Source: Limnovirga soli (GTDB lineage: Bacteria; Bacteroidota; Bacteroidia; Chitinophagales; Chitinophagaceae). From it: DNA of 64,000 nucleotides. The notes beneath the pieces are model-generated. The model had not been told where the DNA came from and made no database searches. It was given only the letters and a program-made list of their open reading frames with translations. Shown one piece after another: positions 7,790-16,500 of this stretch; within the stretch, counting starts at the first letter, position 1, and each line of letters opens with the position of its first letter. The DNA lies in NCBI RefSeq assembly GCF_013106755.1, contig NZ_WHPF01000012.1, forward strand, positions 1 through 64,000, read 5' to 3'. The translations under genes were made by a program, and so were the position numbers.

Positions 7790-9382
7790 ATGACAATGCC
7801 ATCTAACTATATCAGGATACTACTGCTTTTTGGGGCTATGGTATTTTCATTGCACAGCAGTTGGGCACAGGAAATTTGTAATAATGGTAAAGATGATGAC
7901 AATGATGGCTTAACGGATTTGTATGACCCGGAATGCCAGTGCCGTTTTACAGTAAATGGGAACCTGCTGTTAAATGGTTCCTTCGAATTGTTTGACCATT
8001 GCCCCGTAAACTATGCGTATGATATAGACCATAATATTGCCAATAATTGGGAGTATGGCACTTACACCAATATTAACGAAGCCGTATTTTATCATCATCT
8101 TTCCTGTGTATACGATTCGGGCCAGGTAATGCTCACCATGCCACCAGCCACGCCTTTGCCCAACGGAAAAGGATTTATTTCAATAAGAAACAATGCCTAT
8201 AACCAGCCTATTCCCCAAAATGAAATGACCAAGAGTTATGTGGGGCAATGTTTGCAGGCACCATTACAAAAGGGGGAAGATTATACCTTAAGCTTTTATG
8301 CCGGCAGGTTTAGATCATGGGATAATTTGAGGGGTAAAATTTATCCCTTTACGGTAGCTGTTTTTGGTAATGCCGATTGTAATGCAGTACCATTTGGTAA
8401 GATATATGCCTCCGGCAATGGCTGTCCGGCAAATTATCCGGGATGGGTATTGCTGGGTAAAACTACTGTATACAGTTATGGAGATTGGGTGCAATCTGTT
8501 GTGCATCTTACCATACCATTTAATATTAATACCATACAAATTGGCCCTGATTGTTCCGCACTGCCACCCATTGCCGATCAGGCAGATAGCACCACTTTTT
8601 TAGATTATCACTTGTATTATTTGGATGATATGCACCTGCTGCCGACCAAAGATTTTCCTTTTCAGTATATTCATTTACAAACCGGGGTTTCCTGTAATAT
8701 AAACCCTGTTTTAAAAGCACCTGTGCTGCCCAATGCCAGCTACCAATGGTATAAGGATAGTATTGCCATTATAGGTGCTACAGATAGCATATATGAGCTA
8801 CCCAATGCATCAATAAGAGCTTATTATAATGTGGTGATTAATACAACCCCAACCTGTATTATTACTGAGCCTTTTTTGGTAACACCCAGCAATCTTTCTA
8901 AAATTCAAATACCGGCAGATACTACAATTTGTTTAAATGCCTCCCTATTGCTTGCTCCAGGTATGGAGGGTATTAGCTACACGATAAATGGTGTTCCTGC
9001 TAATGAAGTGATGATTAAGAATGAAGGCTTGTATACCATTATGGCAACAGATATTTACGGATGCCAAAAATTATTTGCCACGCAGGTGGTTGCGCAAAAT
9101 TGTATTGATTGCGATGCATTCATTCCCAATGCGTTTACGCCAAATGGAGATGGGTTAAATGATGTTTTTAGGGCAAGGATAGATTGTAGTGTTACCAAAT
9201 ATCATTGCAGGATATTTAACCGATGGGGTAAAATAATATTTAGCAGTAATAACCCCCAAACCGGATGGAACGGCGCGGTTAGCGGTACAAAAATGCCTGC
9301 GGGTAGCTATGTTTATTTTATTGAATATACAACAGCAGCGGGCAGAAAGAAAATAGTAAAAGGGGTATTCACGCTGCTTTAA
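7790..9382 (+). CDS. Secreted protein with T9SS type B sorting domain
   Basis: 530 residues. A signal peptide ends near SSWAQ (residue 27), followed by an EICNNGKDDDNDGLTD calcium-binding-like acidic stretch. A jelly-roll-like region follows (LLLNGSFELFDHCP, near 65; LSFYAGRF, near 170; VHLTIPFNINTIQIG, near 240). Two Ig-like segments come next, and the C-terminal ~85 residues are a gliding-motility-type domain with FIPNAFTPNGDGLNDVF, CRIFNRWGKIIFSS, WNG and the closing KGVFTLL. That domain (TIGR04131) directs export by the type IX system and attachment to the cell surface. The central sandwich suggests carbohydrate or ligand binding, but no catalytic motif is visible. Confidence 0.88.
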   Translation: MTMPSNYIRILLLFGAMVFSLHSSWAQEICNNGKDDDNDGLTDLYDPECQCRFTVNGNLLLNGSFELFDHCPVNYAYDIDHNIANNWEYGTYTNINEAVFYHHLSCVYDSGQVMLTMPPATPLPNGKGFISIRNNAYNQPIPQNEMTKSYVGQCLQAPLQKGEDYTLSFYAGRFRSWDNLRGKIYPFTVAVFGNADCNAVPFGKIYASGNGCPANYPGWVLLGKTTVYSYGDWVQSVVHLTIPFNINTIQIGPDCSALPPIADQADSTTFLDYHLYYLDDMHLLPTKDFPFQYIHLQTGVSCNINPVLKAPVLPNASYQWYKDSIAIIGATDSIYELPNASIRAYYNVVINTTPTCIITEPFLVTPSNLSKIQIPADTTICLNASLLLAPGMEGISYTINGVPANEVMIKNEGLYTIMATDIYGCQKLFATQVVAQNCIDCDAFIPNAFTPNGDGLNDVFRARIDCSVTKYHCRIFNRWGKIIFSSNNPQTGWNGAVSGTKMPAGSYVYFIEYTTAAGRKKIVKGVFTLL

Positions 9383-9499
9383 AAATGATGAAAAGTGATG
9401 GGTAGGCATTTACCAAATGAACCAGCATATACTTGCAGCACAATTATAATTCCTCCAGATTTTTGGGTGTATTAACAGGCTGTTTGCAGCTGCGGTATA

Positions 9500-9560
9500 T
9501 TCTATAGTACAAGTGTGCGACGCAAGTAAAGATGCCATTGGGTATATTGCCAGGCTCTAA
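9500..9560 (+). repeat. IGR-A copy 6
   Basis: Core 9507-9526 (GTGTGCGACGCA variant), right end TTGCCAGGCTC, between the convergent T9SS gene and the helicase gene. Confidence 0.88.
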
Positions 9561-9605
9561 AAAATACTGCTTCAAATTTTTGGATACACTAGTTTGCTGT
9601 TGGTG

Positions 9606-10748
9606 TTAGAAGCCTTTTAAATCATAACTAGCAGTATCAATAATCTCTACTTTCTTGCGCATTTTCTTTTGGATAATTTTGAAATGATGTTCTTCTTCTT
9701 CGCTAATTAATGCAATAGCTGTACCGGGTGATTCGGCCCGGCCCGTACGCCCAATGCGATGAATATAATCTTTGGGAGAGCGGGGTAGTTCGTAATTAAT
9801 TACATAGGGCAGAAATTGAATATCTATACCACGACTGGCAAGGTCGGTAGCTACCAACACCCTGAACACGCCTGCTTTAAAATCATTCAGGTTATTGGTT
9901 CGGGTGCCCTGACTTTTTTTACTATGCAAGGCGGCAGCTTCAATGCCATTTATTTTTAATTTCTCCACTACACTATCTGCGCGATGAACGGATGAGGTAA
10001 ATACCAACACCTGTTGCATGTTTTGCTGTTTAATCAAATAACGTAATAAAGGGCCTTTTCTTTCTTCGGCCACAGAATAGGCCAATTGTTGTATTAAGTC
10101 AATATTTTCTTCAGCTTCTTCAATTTCAATTTTTATGGGGTTGTGTAATAATAGTTCTGTAATGGTATGAATATCTTTTCCAAGTGTGGCAGAGAATAAA
10201 AGGTTTTGGCGCTTTGGAGGTAATAAAGCAAATATCTTGTTCATCTCATCTTTAAAGCCGAGATTCAACATTTTATCCGCTTCGTCCAATACCAGTAATT
10301 CCACTATATCAAGGTGCAATGCTTTAACCGAAACAAGGTCAAGTAAACGCCCCGGTGTGGCTACCAATACTTCTACGCCCTGTAATTCCATCATTTGCGG
10401 ATTAATAGAAACTCCACCAAAAACGGCCATTGTTTTTATTGGTTTCGGCAAATATTGGGATAGCTGTTTAAATACCTCGCCAACCTGTACAGCCAATTCT
10501 CTGGTTGGTACCAGAATCAGCGCTTTTATATGCCTGTTGGCAGCAGGTGGTTTATGCAATTGCTGCTGTAATACAGGCAATGCATAACTTAATGTTTTGC
10601 CTGATCCTGTTTTGGCAATTCCCAATACATCTTTGCCACCTAAAATGGCCGGTATAGCCGCTTGTTGAATAGGATATACGGTGGTAAAATGTTGTTGCTC
10701 TACTGCTTTTAATAAAGCTGCTGATAAACCGAGTTTTGAAAAAGACAT
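9606..10748 (-). CDS. DEAD-box RNA helicase, RhlE-like
   Basis: 380 residues, all canonical motifs in order: Q motif (FSKLGLS and YPIQQAAIP), motif I AKTGSGKT near 44-51, Ia PTRELA, Ib TPGRLLD, motif II DEAD near 155, motif III SAT, then helicase C with VFTSSVHRADSV, ATDLASRGID and the HRIGRTGR arginine finger block. It unwinds short RNA duplexes in the cytoplasm, in ribosome assembly or RNA turnover. The C-terminal tail is short (about 20 residues after EEEEHHFKIIQKK), as in compact RhlE-type proteins. It is monocistronic. Confidence 0.95.
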   Translation of the reverse strand: MSFSKLGLSAALLKAVEQQHFTTVYPIQQAAIPAILGGKDVLGIAKTGSGKTLSYALPVLQQQLHKPPAANRHIKALILVPTRELAVQVGEVFKQLSQYLPKPIKTMAVFGGVSINPQMMELQGVEVLVATPGRLLDLVSVKALHLDIVELLVLDEADKMLNLGFKDEMNKIFALLPPKRQNLLFSATLGKDIHTITELLLHNPIKIEIEEAEENIDLIQQLAYSVAEERKGPLLRYLIKQQNMQQVLVFTSSVHRADSVVEKLKINGIEAAALHSKKSQGTRTNNLNDFKAGVFRVLVATDLASRGIDIQFLPYVINYELPRSPKDYIHRIGRTGRAESPGTAIALISEEEEHHFKIIQKKMRKKVEIIDTASYDLKGF

Positions 10749-10920
10749 ACTCCAATATTGTTAAAGGTATATTTAGCCCTGCAAACATAGTCTATAAATG
10801 CCGCAAGCCGGCGATACGTTCTCTGTTTGGGGGATGCTATTGTTTTACAATGAATCGGTTAGGTCCAATTAATAACCTGCTTAAAGGGGATAGATAGCAT
10901 AATAGTTGAGGCCATAATAG

Positions 10921-11061
10921 TTAAAACTGGGTCACAAACCGGCGAGCCACCTTTTATTGTGGGGTATGCATGCCAATGAAAAGTTGAGCAGTTTATTTAC
11001 CAGTTACAATTTGAATTTTCCGGATGATAAACAGATGATCAGTGAATTATTATGGGTATAA
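10921..11061 (+). pseudogene. Possible C-terminal fragment of a lost gene
   Basis: The 363-bp gap between the helicase and the pseudouridine synthase contains a 46-codon open stretch directly after a TAG, ending in TAA at 11061. It has protein-like composition (ASHLLLWGMHA, NEKLSSLFTSYNLNFPDD, ISELLWV). There is no start codon at its beginning, only an internal ATG. I do not recognise the family. It may be a decayed gene tail or chance; the rest of the gap holds nothing I can name. Confidence 0.25.
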
Positions 11062-11111
11062 ATTTTTATATTCACTATTATGCAATAGATTGACCAACAA
11101 ATCATTTGCCG

Positions 11112-11723
11112 ATGCAGGAAACAAAAACAGTTAACCGGTATTTTATTATCAACAAACCGCCAAATATGGTATCTCAGTTTGTGAGTACACATGATGTAGG
11201 TTTGCTGGGCGATCTTGATTTTCAATTTCCTGAGGGCATACACGCCATTGGCCGGCTGGATAGCCATTCAGAAGGTTTATTGATTTTAACTACCAATAAA
11301 AAAGTAACAAAGCTTTTGTTTCAGGGAGCCGTGCCCCATAAAAGGGTGTATTTGGTGCAGGTGGTAAATAAGGTTAGCGAGGCAACGCTTACACAATTAA
11401 GAACGGGTGTAACTATCCGTATTAAAGGCGACGTGGATTATACTACTTCGCCCTGTGATGTTGAAATAATTGAACATCCGGAGTTGATAACCAAACAGGC
11501 ATATGCTTTGCCTGACTATGTTTCGGTTACCTGGTTAACCATCACACTTACAGAGGGTAAGTTTCATCAGGTGCGGAAGATGGTGAAGGCCGTGCATCAC
11601 AAGTGTAAAAGGCTTATCCGCATTTCTATTGAAGACCTGTTGTTAGGGGATCTTGAGCCAGGCGCGGTAAAAGAAATTGAAGAGCAAACTTTTTTCCGGT
11701 TACTAAAAATTGATAACTGGTAA
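11112..11723 (+). CDS. RsuA/RluE-family rRNA pseudouridine synthase
   Basis: 203 residues. It converts a specific uridine in ribosomal RNA to pseudouridine. The catalytic block is GRLDSHSEGLLILTTN near residues 50-65, with the nucleophilic Asp in GRLD. The family's second motif, GKFHQVRKMVKAVHHK, is near 150-165, and IKGDVDYTTSPC lies between. The protein has no N-terminal S4 domain, like RluE-type enzymes acting on 23S rRNA; the exact target uridine cannot be read from sequence. The frame opens with a TTG at 11106; the ATG at 11112 is the better start. Confidence 0.88.
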   Translation: MQETKTVNRYFIINKPPNMVSQFVSTHDVGLLGDLDFQFPEGIHAIGRLDSHSEGLLILTTNKKVTKLLFQGAVPHKRVYLVQVVNKVSEATLTQLRTGVTIRIKGDVDYTTSPCDVEIIEHPELITKQAYALPDYVSVTWLTITLTEGKFHQVRKMVKAVHHKCKRLIRISIEDLLLGDLEPGAVKEIEEQTFFRLLKIDNW

Positions 11724-11764
11724 TTGCTCCTTCTGTTTAATAGTAATAACCCAACATGGCTTTT

Positions 11765-11838
11765 TGCTGCACAAAGTACAAAACCCTGAACCGAGCGTGG
11801 CAAGAAAAGATGCCAAGCATACAACTGCCGGTAAACAA
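11765..11838 (+). repeat. IGR-A variant copy (CCCTGAACCGAGCGTGGCA core)
   Basis: The variant core lies at 11781-11804, with the same spacing to a downstream AAAGATGCC and ACTGCCGG right end as ordinary copies. It sits between the convergent pseudouridine synthase and MDR reductase genes. Confidence 0.75.
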
Positions 11839-11879
11839 AGCAATTATCTGCATGGCATAATTATGTGATATTAAAATGC

Positions 11880-12878
11880 TTAAGCTTGTACAATCATCTT
11901 CCCAGTATTGTCGCCGTTAAACAAGCCAAGAAATGCATTTGGTATTTCGTTAAAACCTTTAACGATGGTTTCTTTATACGTTAACTTGCCCTCCTTCACC
12001 CACTGTGCGAGGTGTTGTATACCTTCAGCAAACTGGCTTTGAAAATTACTTATGATGAAGCCCTGCATTAACACGCTTCTGGTAAGCAGCATAGGCTGTA
12101 ATCTAGGCCCTATAGGCGTTTCTGTGCTATTGTAAAAAGATATTTGCCCGCACAAAGGTATACGTGCATGAAAGTTGATATGGCTAATGACTGCATCAGA
12201 AATAGGACCGCCCACATTGTCAAAATAAATATCTACTCCATTAGGGCAGGCTTCGGCAATAGCCTCACGCATATTGGCAGTGGTTTTATAATTAATAGCC
12301 TCATCAAAACCAAATTGCTCTTTTAGTAAAGCTGTTTTATCATCAGAGCCTGCAATGCCAATAACACGACAGCCTTGTATTTTAGCAATTTGGCCAACCA
12401 CCACGCCTACGGCTCCTGCTGCGCCCGATACAACGACAGTTTCTCCTGCTTTGGGCTTGCCAATATGCATTAAGCCAAAATAAGCGGTTAAACCGGGCAT
12501 ACCCAATACGCCCAGGTAGTAACTGGCCGGGGCCAATGTGGTATTAATTTTTTGTAAACTATTGGCAGATGCTACTGTTTGTTTGCGCCAGGGCAAAAGA
12601 CCAACCACCATGTCGCCTGCAATAAATAATGGTGAGTTACTGTTTATTACCCTGGCTACAACGCCACCCTGTATGGGTTCGTTTATCTGAAAGGGTGGCG
12701 CATAAGATTTGGTATCGTTCATGCGGCCCCGCATATAGGGGTCTACTGAAAAATATAAGTTTTCCAATAACACTTCTCCCTCGGCAATGTCTGGTAGTTC
12801 TACCGCTTCAAACCTGAAATTATCTATAACTGGTAAGCCTTTCGGCCTTGATGCGAGTACAATTTGTTCGGTGTTCAT
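11880..12878 (-). CDS. NADP-dependent MDR-family oxidoreductase (zinc-independent)
   Basis: 332 residues of the medium-chain dehydrogenase/reductase superfamily, closest in style to leukotriene B4 12-hydroxydehydrogenase / curcumin reductase (CurA-like) enzymes that reduce the double bond of enones. Features are the N-terminal LENLYFSVDPYMRGRM, LGMPGLTAYFGLMHIGKPKAGE, the nucleotide-binding VVVSGAAGAVGVVVGQIAK near 145-163, and VDIYFDNVGG near 215. The structural zinc cysteines are absent, as expected for this branch. It is divergent from the giant kinase-cyclase gene, with a 660-bp region between. Confidence 0.92.
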   Translation of the reverse strand: MNTEQIVLASRPKGLPVIDNFRFEAVELPDIAEGEVLLENLYFSVDPYMRGRMNDTKSYAPPFQINEPIQGGVVARVINSNSPLFIAGDMVVGLLPWRKQTVASANSLQKINTTLAPASYYLGVLGMPGLTAYFGLMHIGKPKAGETVVVSGAAGAVGVVVGQIAKIQGCRVIGIAGSDDKTALLKEQFGFDEAINYKTTANMREAIAEACPNGVDIYFDNVGGPISDAVISHINFHARIPLCGQISFYNSTETPIGPRLQPMLLTRSVLMQGFIISNFQSQFAEGIQHLAQWVKEGKLTYKETIVKGFNEIPNAFLGLFNGDNTGKMIVQA

Positions 12879-12959
12879 TATTTTGTTTTAGGGGCAAAGG
12901 TAGTGTAAGATGCTGCGTTGCTTATAGTAATATTGTTACAGATGATTATATAGTAATTG

Positions 12960-13022
12960 TTGTAGCCAAACTAAAGTAATATCATTAAGCACCGCTTGCG
13001 TCGCACACTTGTACGGTTATCT
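12960..13022 (-). repeat. IGR-A copy 7
   Basis: Minus-strand copy, core 12995-13014. It reads toward the MDR reductase start about 80 bp away. The segment after the core is diverged and the right end is only TTTGGCTAC. Confidence 0.8.
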
Positions 13023-13358
13023 CTTTATGGGGCAAAAGGAAATGAAAAACAGTTTTATATATTTAGTTGCTTAAGCCTGCAGGGTGTTCAATGTAAAGAA
13101 AGTCAATGGGTTAAATTTTATTTAATTGTTGAAACAGCGAGATTTTTCATTTATAAATACTATATTTATTTCAGGTTTAATCCGGGCCGTAAAAGTCAGC
13201 TGCATCCCTTGTTCATGTAGCCTTGATTACTCAAATCATTTAAAGTCATGCATCCGAATTGCATGCAGAGGAATCCAATATCGATGAAAAATTACTGCTA
13301 AAGTTGCTATGGGTTTTTCTATGAAAAAAACCGGTATTATTTAATTTTTTAAAGGAAT

Positions 13359-13385
13359 ATTTTCTCTTTCTGGTAAAGAGAAAAT
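13359..13385. promoter_or_regulatory. Perfect 11-bp hairpin upstream of the kinase-cyclase gene
   Basis: ATTTTCTCTTT (13359-13369) and AAAGAGAAAAT (13375-13385) form a perfect stem with a 5-nt loop. No T-run follows and no gene ends nearby, so a terminator is unlikely. It could be an operator or an RNA structure in the leader of the 13539 gene. Confidence 0.5.
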
Positions 13386-13421
13386 AAATGAATTGCATTG
13401 TGTGCTATGGCAGCAATCATT

Positions 13422-13473
13422 TACTCAGGCGCTGTTGTGGGTAAACATGTTATGCCATGCGTGAGCCTGAGTA
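13422..13473. promoter_or_regulatory. 9-bp inverted repeat with 34-bp spacing upstream of the kinase-cyclase gene
   Basis: TACTCAGGC (13422-13430) and GCCTGAGTA (13465-13473) are perfect arms, 66 bp before the ATG at 13539. This spacing suits two half-sites for a dimeric regulator or a leader hairpin. No protein partner can be named. Confidence 0.45.
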
Positions 13474-13538
13474 TAGGATTTTAACAATTTCAACCTGGAG
13501 AAACTGGCCTCAGGCCGTTTTCATCCAAACAACATCAT

Positions 13539-16500
13539 ATGCAGGAGAAACTGGTTTACGAAAGCAAAAAATCTAAAATTTATTTTCAGGATGAAAGTGA
13601 ATGGGGTAAGCCTGTAGCCATGAAAATCCTGAATTATGAATTTCCTACGCCTTCTGATATACAACAATTTTACAATGAATTTGAGTTAATTGAAGGGCTA
13701 AATTTACCCGGCATCAGAAATGTGCTAAAACGTACAAAAGCCAAAAACCGGCATGCTATTTATTTGGAATGGGTAGCCGCAGAAACTATCAGTAGTGCTT
13801 TTAAAAACAAGCAGGGCGATATAATCGACTTTCTCTACATTGCTATAGCAGCGGCAGGCGCTCTAAGTGAAATTCATAGAAATAATATTATTCATAAAGA
13901 CATTAATCCTTTTAATGTACTGGTTAATCTGCAGGAGCGTTCCGTAAAGATTATCGATTTTGGTATCTCTTCTAAAATTGATTTGCGCCAGGTAAATTTG
14001 GGCAACCCCGAAAAACTGGAAGGCACACTGGCATATAACTCGCCTGAGCAAACCGGTAGAATGAATCGGGTAGTGGATTATAGAACCGATTTATATTCTT
14101 TGGGGATTACTTTTTATGAAATGCTTACCGGCAGGCTGCCATTTGCTATTACAGATGCTATAGAATTGGTACATAGCCATATAGCGGTTATACCCAAACC
14201 TGCATGTAGCATTAATCCTGCCATCCCCAAACCTATTTCTGATATTATTGATGTGCTAATGGCAAAAAATGCAGAAGACAGGTATCAATCTGCCTTGGGC
14301 TTACAACATGATCTTGCCATTTGTTTGAAGCAATACGAAGAGAAACGGCTAATAACTCCCTTTGCTTTAAAACAAAATGATTTCTCCGGAAAGTTTCAAA
14401 TACAACAAAAATTATATGGCAGGGAGCAGGAAATAGCATTACTCATAAATGCTTTTGAACGTTGTGCAGCGGGTAAAATTGAAATGATTTTAGTGGCAGG
14501 GTATTCAGGGACAGGAAAATCTGTTTTGGTAAGGGAAGTGCATAAACCTATTACACAAAAAAGAGGCTATTTTATTGAAGGAAAATACGATCAGTTTCAA
14601 AGGGCGGTGCCTTATTACGCCATATTACATGCATTTAGTGAATTGATAAATATTCTTCTCACAGAAAATGAAGAAAGGCTGGGTAAAATCCGTGGAGAAA
14701 TGCTGGAAGCCTTGGGTGCCGAAGGCAAAGTATTAACAGATGTAATTCCCAACCTTGAACATATCATTGGTAAGCAACCTGAAGTGCCGGTAGTAGGTGG
14801 GGCAGAATTGCAGAATCGGTTTAATTATGTGTTTCGTAAATTCCTGAAATCCATTTCTACCAAAGAGCATCCGCTGGTTTTGTTTATTGATGATTTACAA
14901 TGGGCCGACTCAGCTTCTCTTAGTTTGCTGGACGTGTTAATGACTGATTCCACACAAGGCCATTTTCTTTGTATAGGTGCTTACCGGGATAATGAAGTAA
15001 ATGCTTCTCATCCATTTATTATTACCAAGGGCGAGATGGAAGAAAAAGGGGCCATAATAAATACGGTTACGATTGGTAATTTAACGAATGAACATGTAAA
15101 TAACCTTATTGCGGATATTGTTAAAGCTCCCCAAAATGCTACTACCGACCTAACAGAATTGGTATATGCCAAAACATTGGGCAATGCATTTTTTGTTAAT
15201 CAATTTTTGAAATCATTATATCAGGAAAGCCTTCTCAATTTCAATTTTGATACCCATCAATGGGATTGGGATATTCAAAAAGTAAAGGAGCAGAATATTA
15301 CTGATAATGTAGTAGCATTAATGGCTGGTAAAATTTTACGTTTACCTGTAGCCACCCAAAAAGTTATGCGGCTGGCCGCCTGTATTGGTAATAGTTTTGA
15401 TGTAAATACCCTTTCAGATATTTCTCAGCAGGAAAAATCTGAAACAATTAAAGATCTTTTTGAAGGTTTACGTGAAGGTTTATTGGTGCCGGCAGGCGAG
15501 CATATGCGTTTTTCTCATGACCGTATTCAACAGGCAGTATATTCATTAATTCCGGATGCGGAAAAAAATGCTGTTCACCTGAGTATTGGTAAGCTCATGT
15601 TGCAAAATATTCCACAACCACAACAGGAGGAAAAACTATTTGATATTGTAAACCAATGGAACTGGGGTAAGGATATTATTAGTACCGATGAAGAAAGGGA
15701 ATTGCTTGCCAATTTAAATTTACAGGCCGGGATAAAAGCAAAACAAACCTCCGCTTTTAAACCTGCCTTTGACTATTTTGAAACAGGAATTCAATTACTG
15801 AAATCAAATGCGTGGGTCAATCAGTACCAACTATGCCTCAATTTATATACCCATGCCACTGAAGCAGCTTATTTGAATGGGGATTTTGCTGAGATGGATA
15901 AGAAGTATAAAGACATCCTTGCCAATGCAAAAGACCTGCTGGAAAAAGTTAAACCCTACGAAATAAGGATCCTCGCTTATAAAGCAGAAAACAAATTGCT
16001 GGATGCGATAAAAACTGGTCTGGAAGTGTTGGCCCAATTAGGAGAGCGTTTCCCATCGAAACCAAATATGTTGCATGTAATGACAGATTTGGTAAAAACT
16101 AAATTTAAGCTAAGCGGTAAAAATAATGATAAGCTGAAGGAATTGCCTTTAATGACCAATGAGTATAAAATTGCTGCCATGCGTATTATGGCAGATATTG
16201 CCTCCTCCAGTTATTGGGCTACGCCAACTTTATTTCCATTACTTATTTTTAGAATGGTGCATCTTTCTTTGCGATATGGCAATACAGCTGTTTCAGCATT
16301 TGCTTTTGCTACATACGGTGTTATTATGTGCGGTGTATTGGGCGATATGAAATCAGGTTATGAATTTGGAAAACTGGGTTTGATTCTATTGGAAAAATTT
16401 AATGCCAAAGAATGGAAAACGCAAATTTATACACCTATTTATGCTTTAATTATTAACTGGAACGAGCATGTGCACAATACCCTACGGCCACTGCAGGAAT

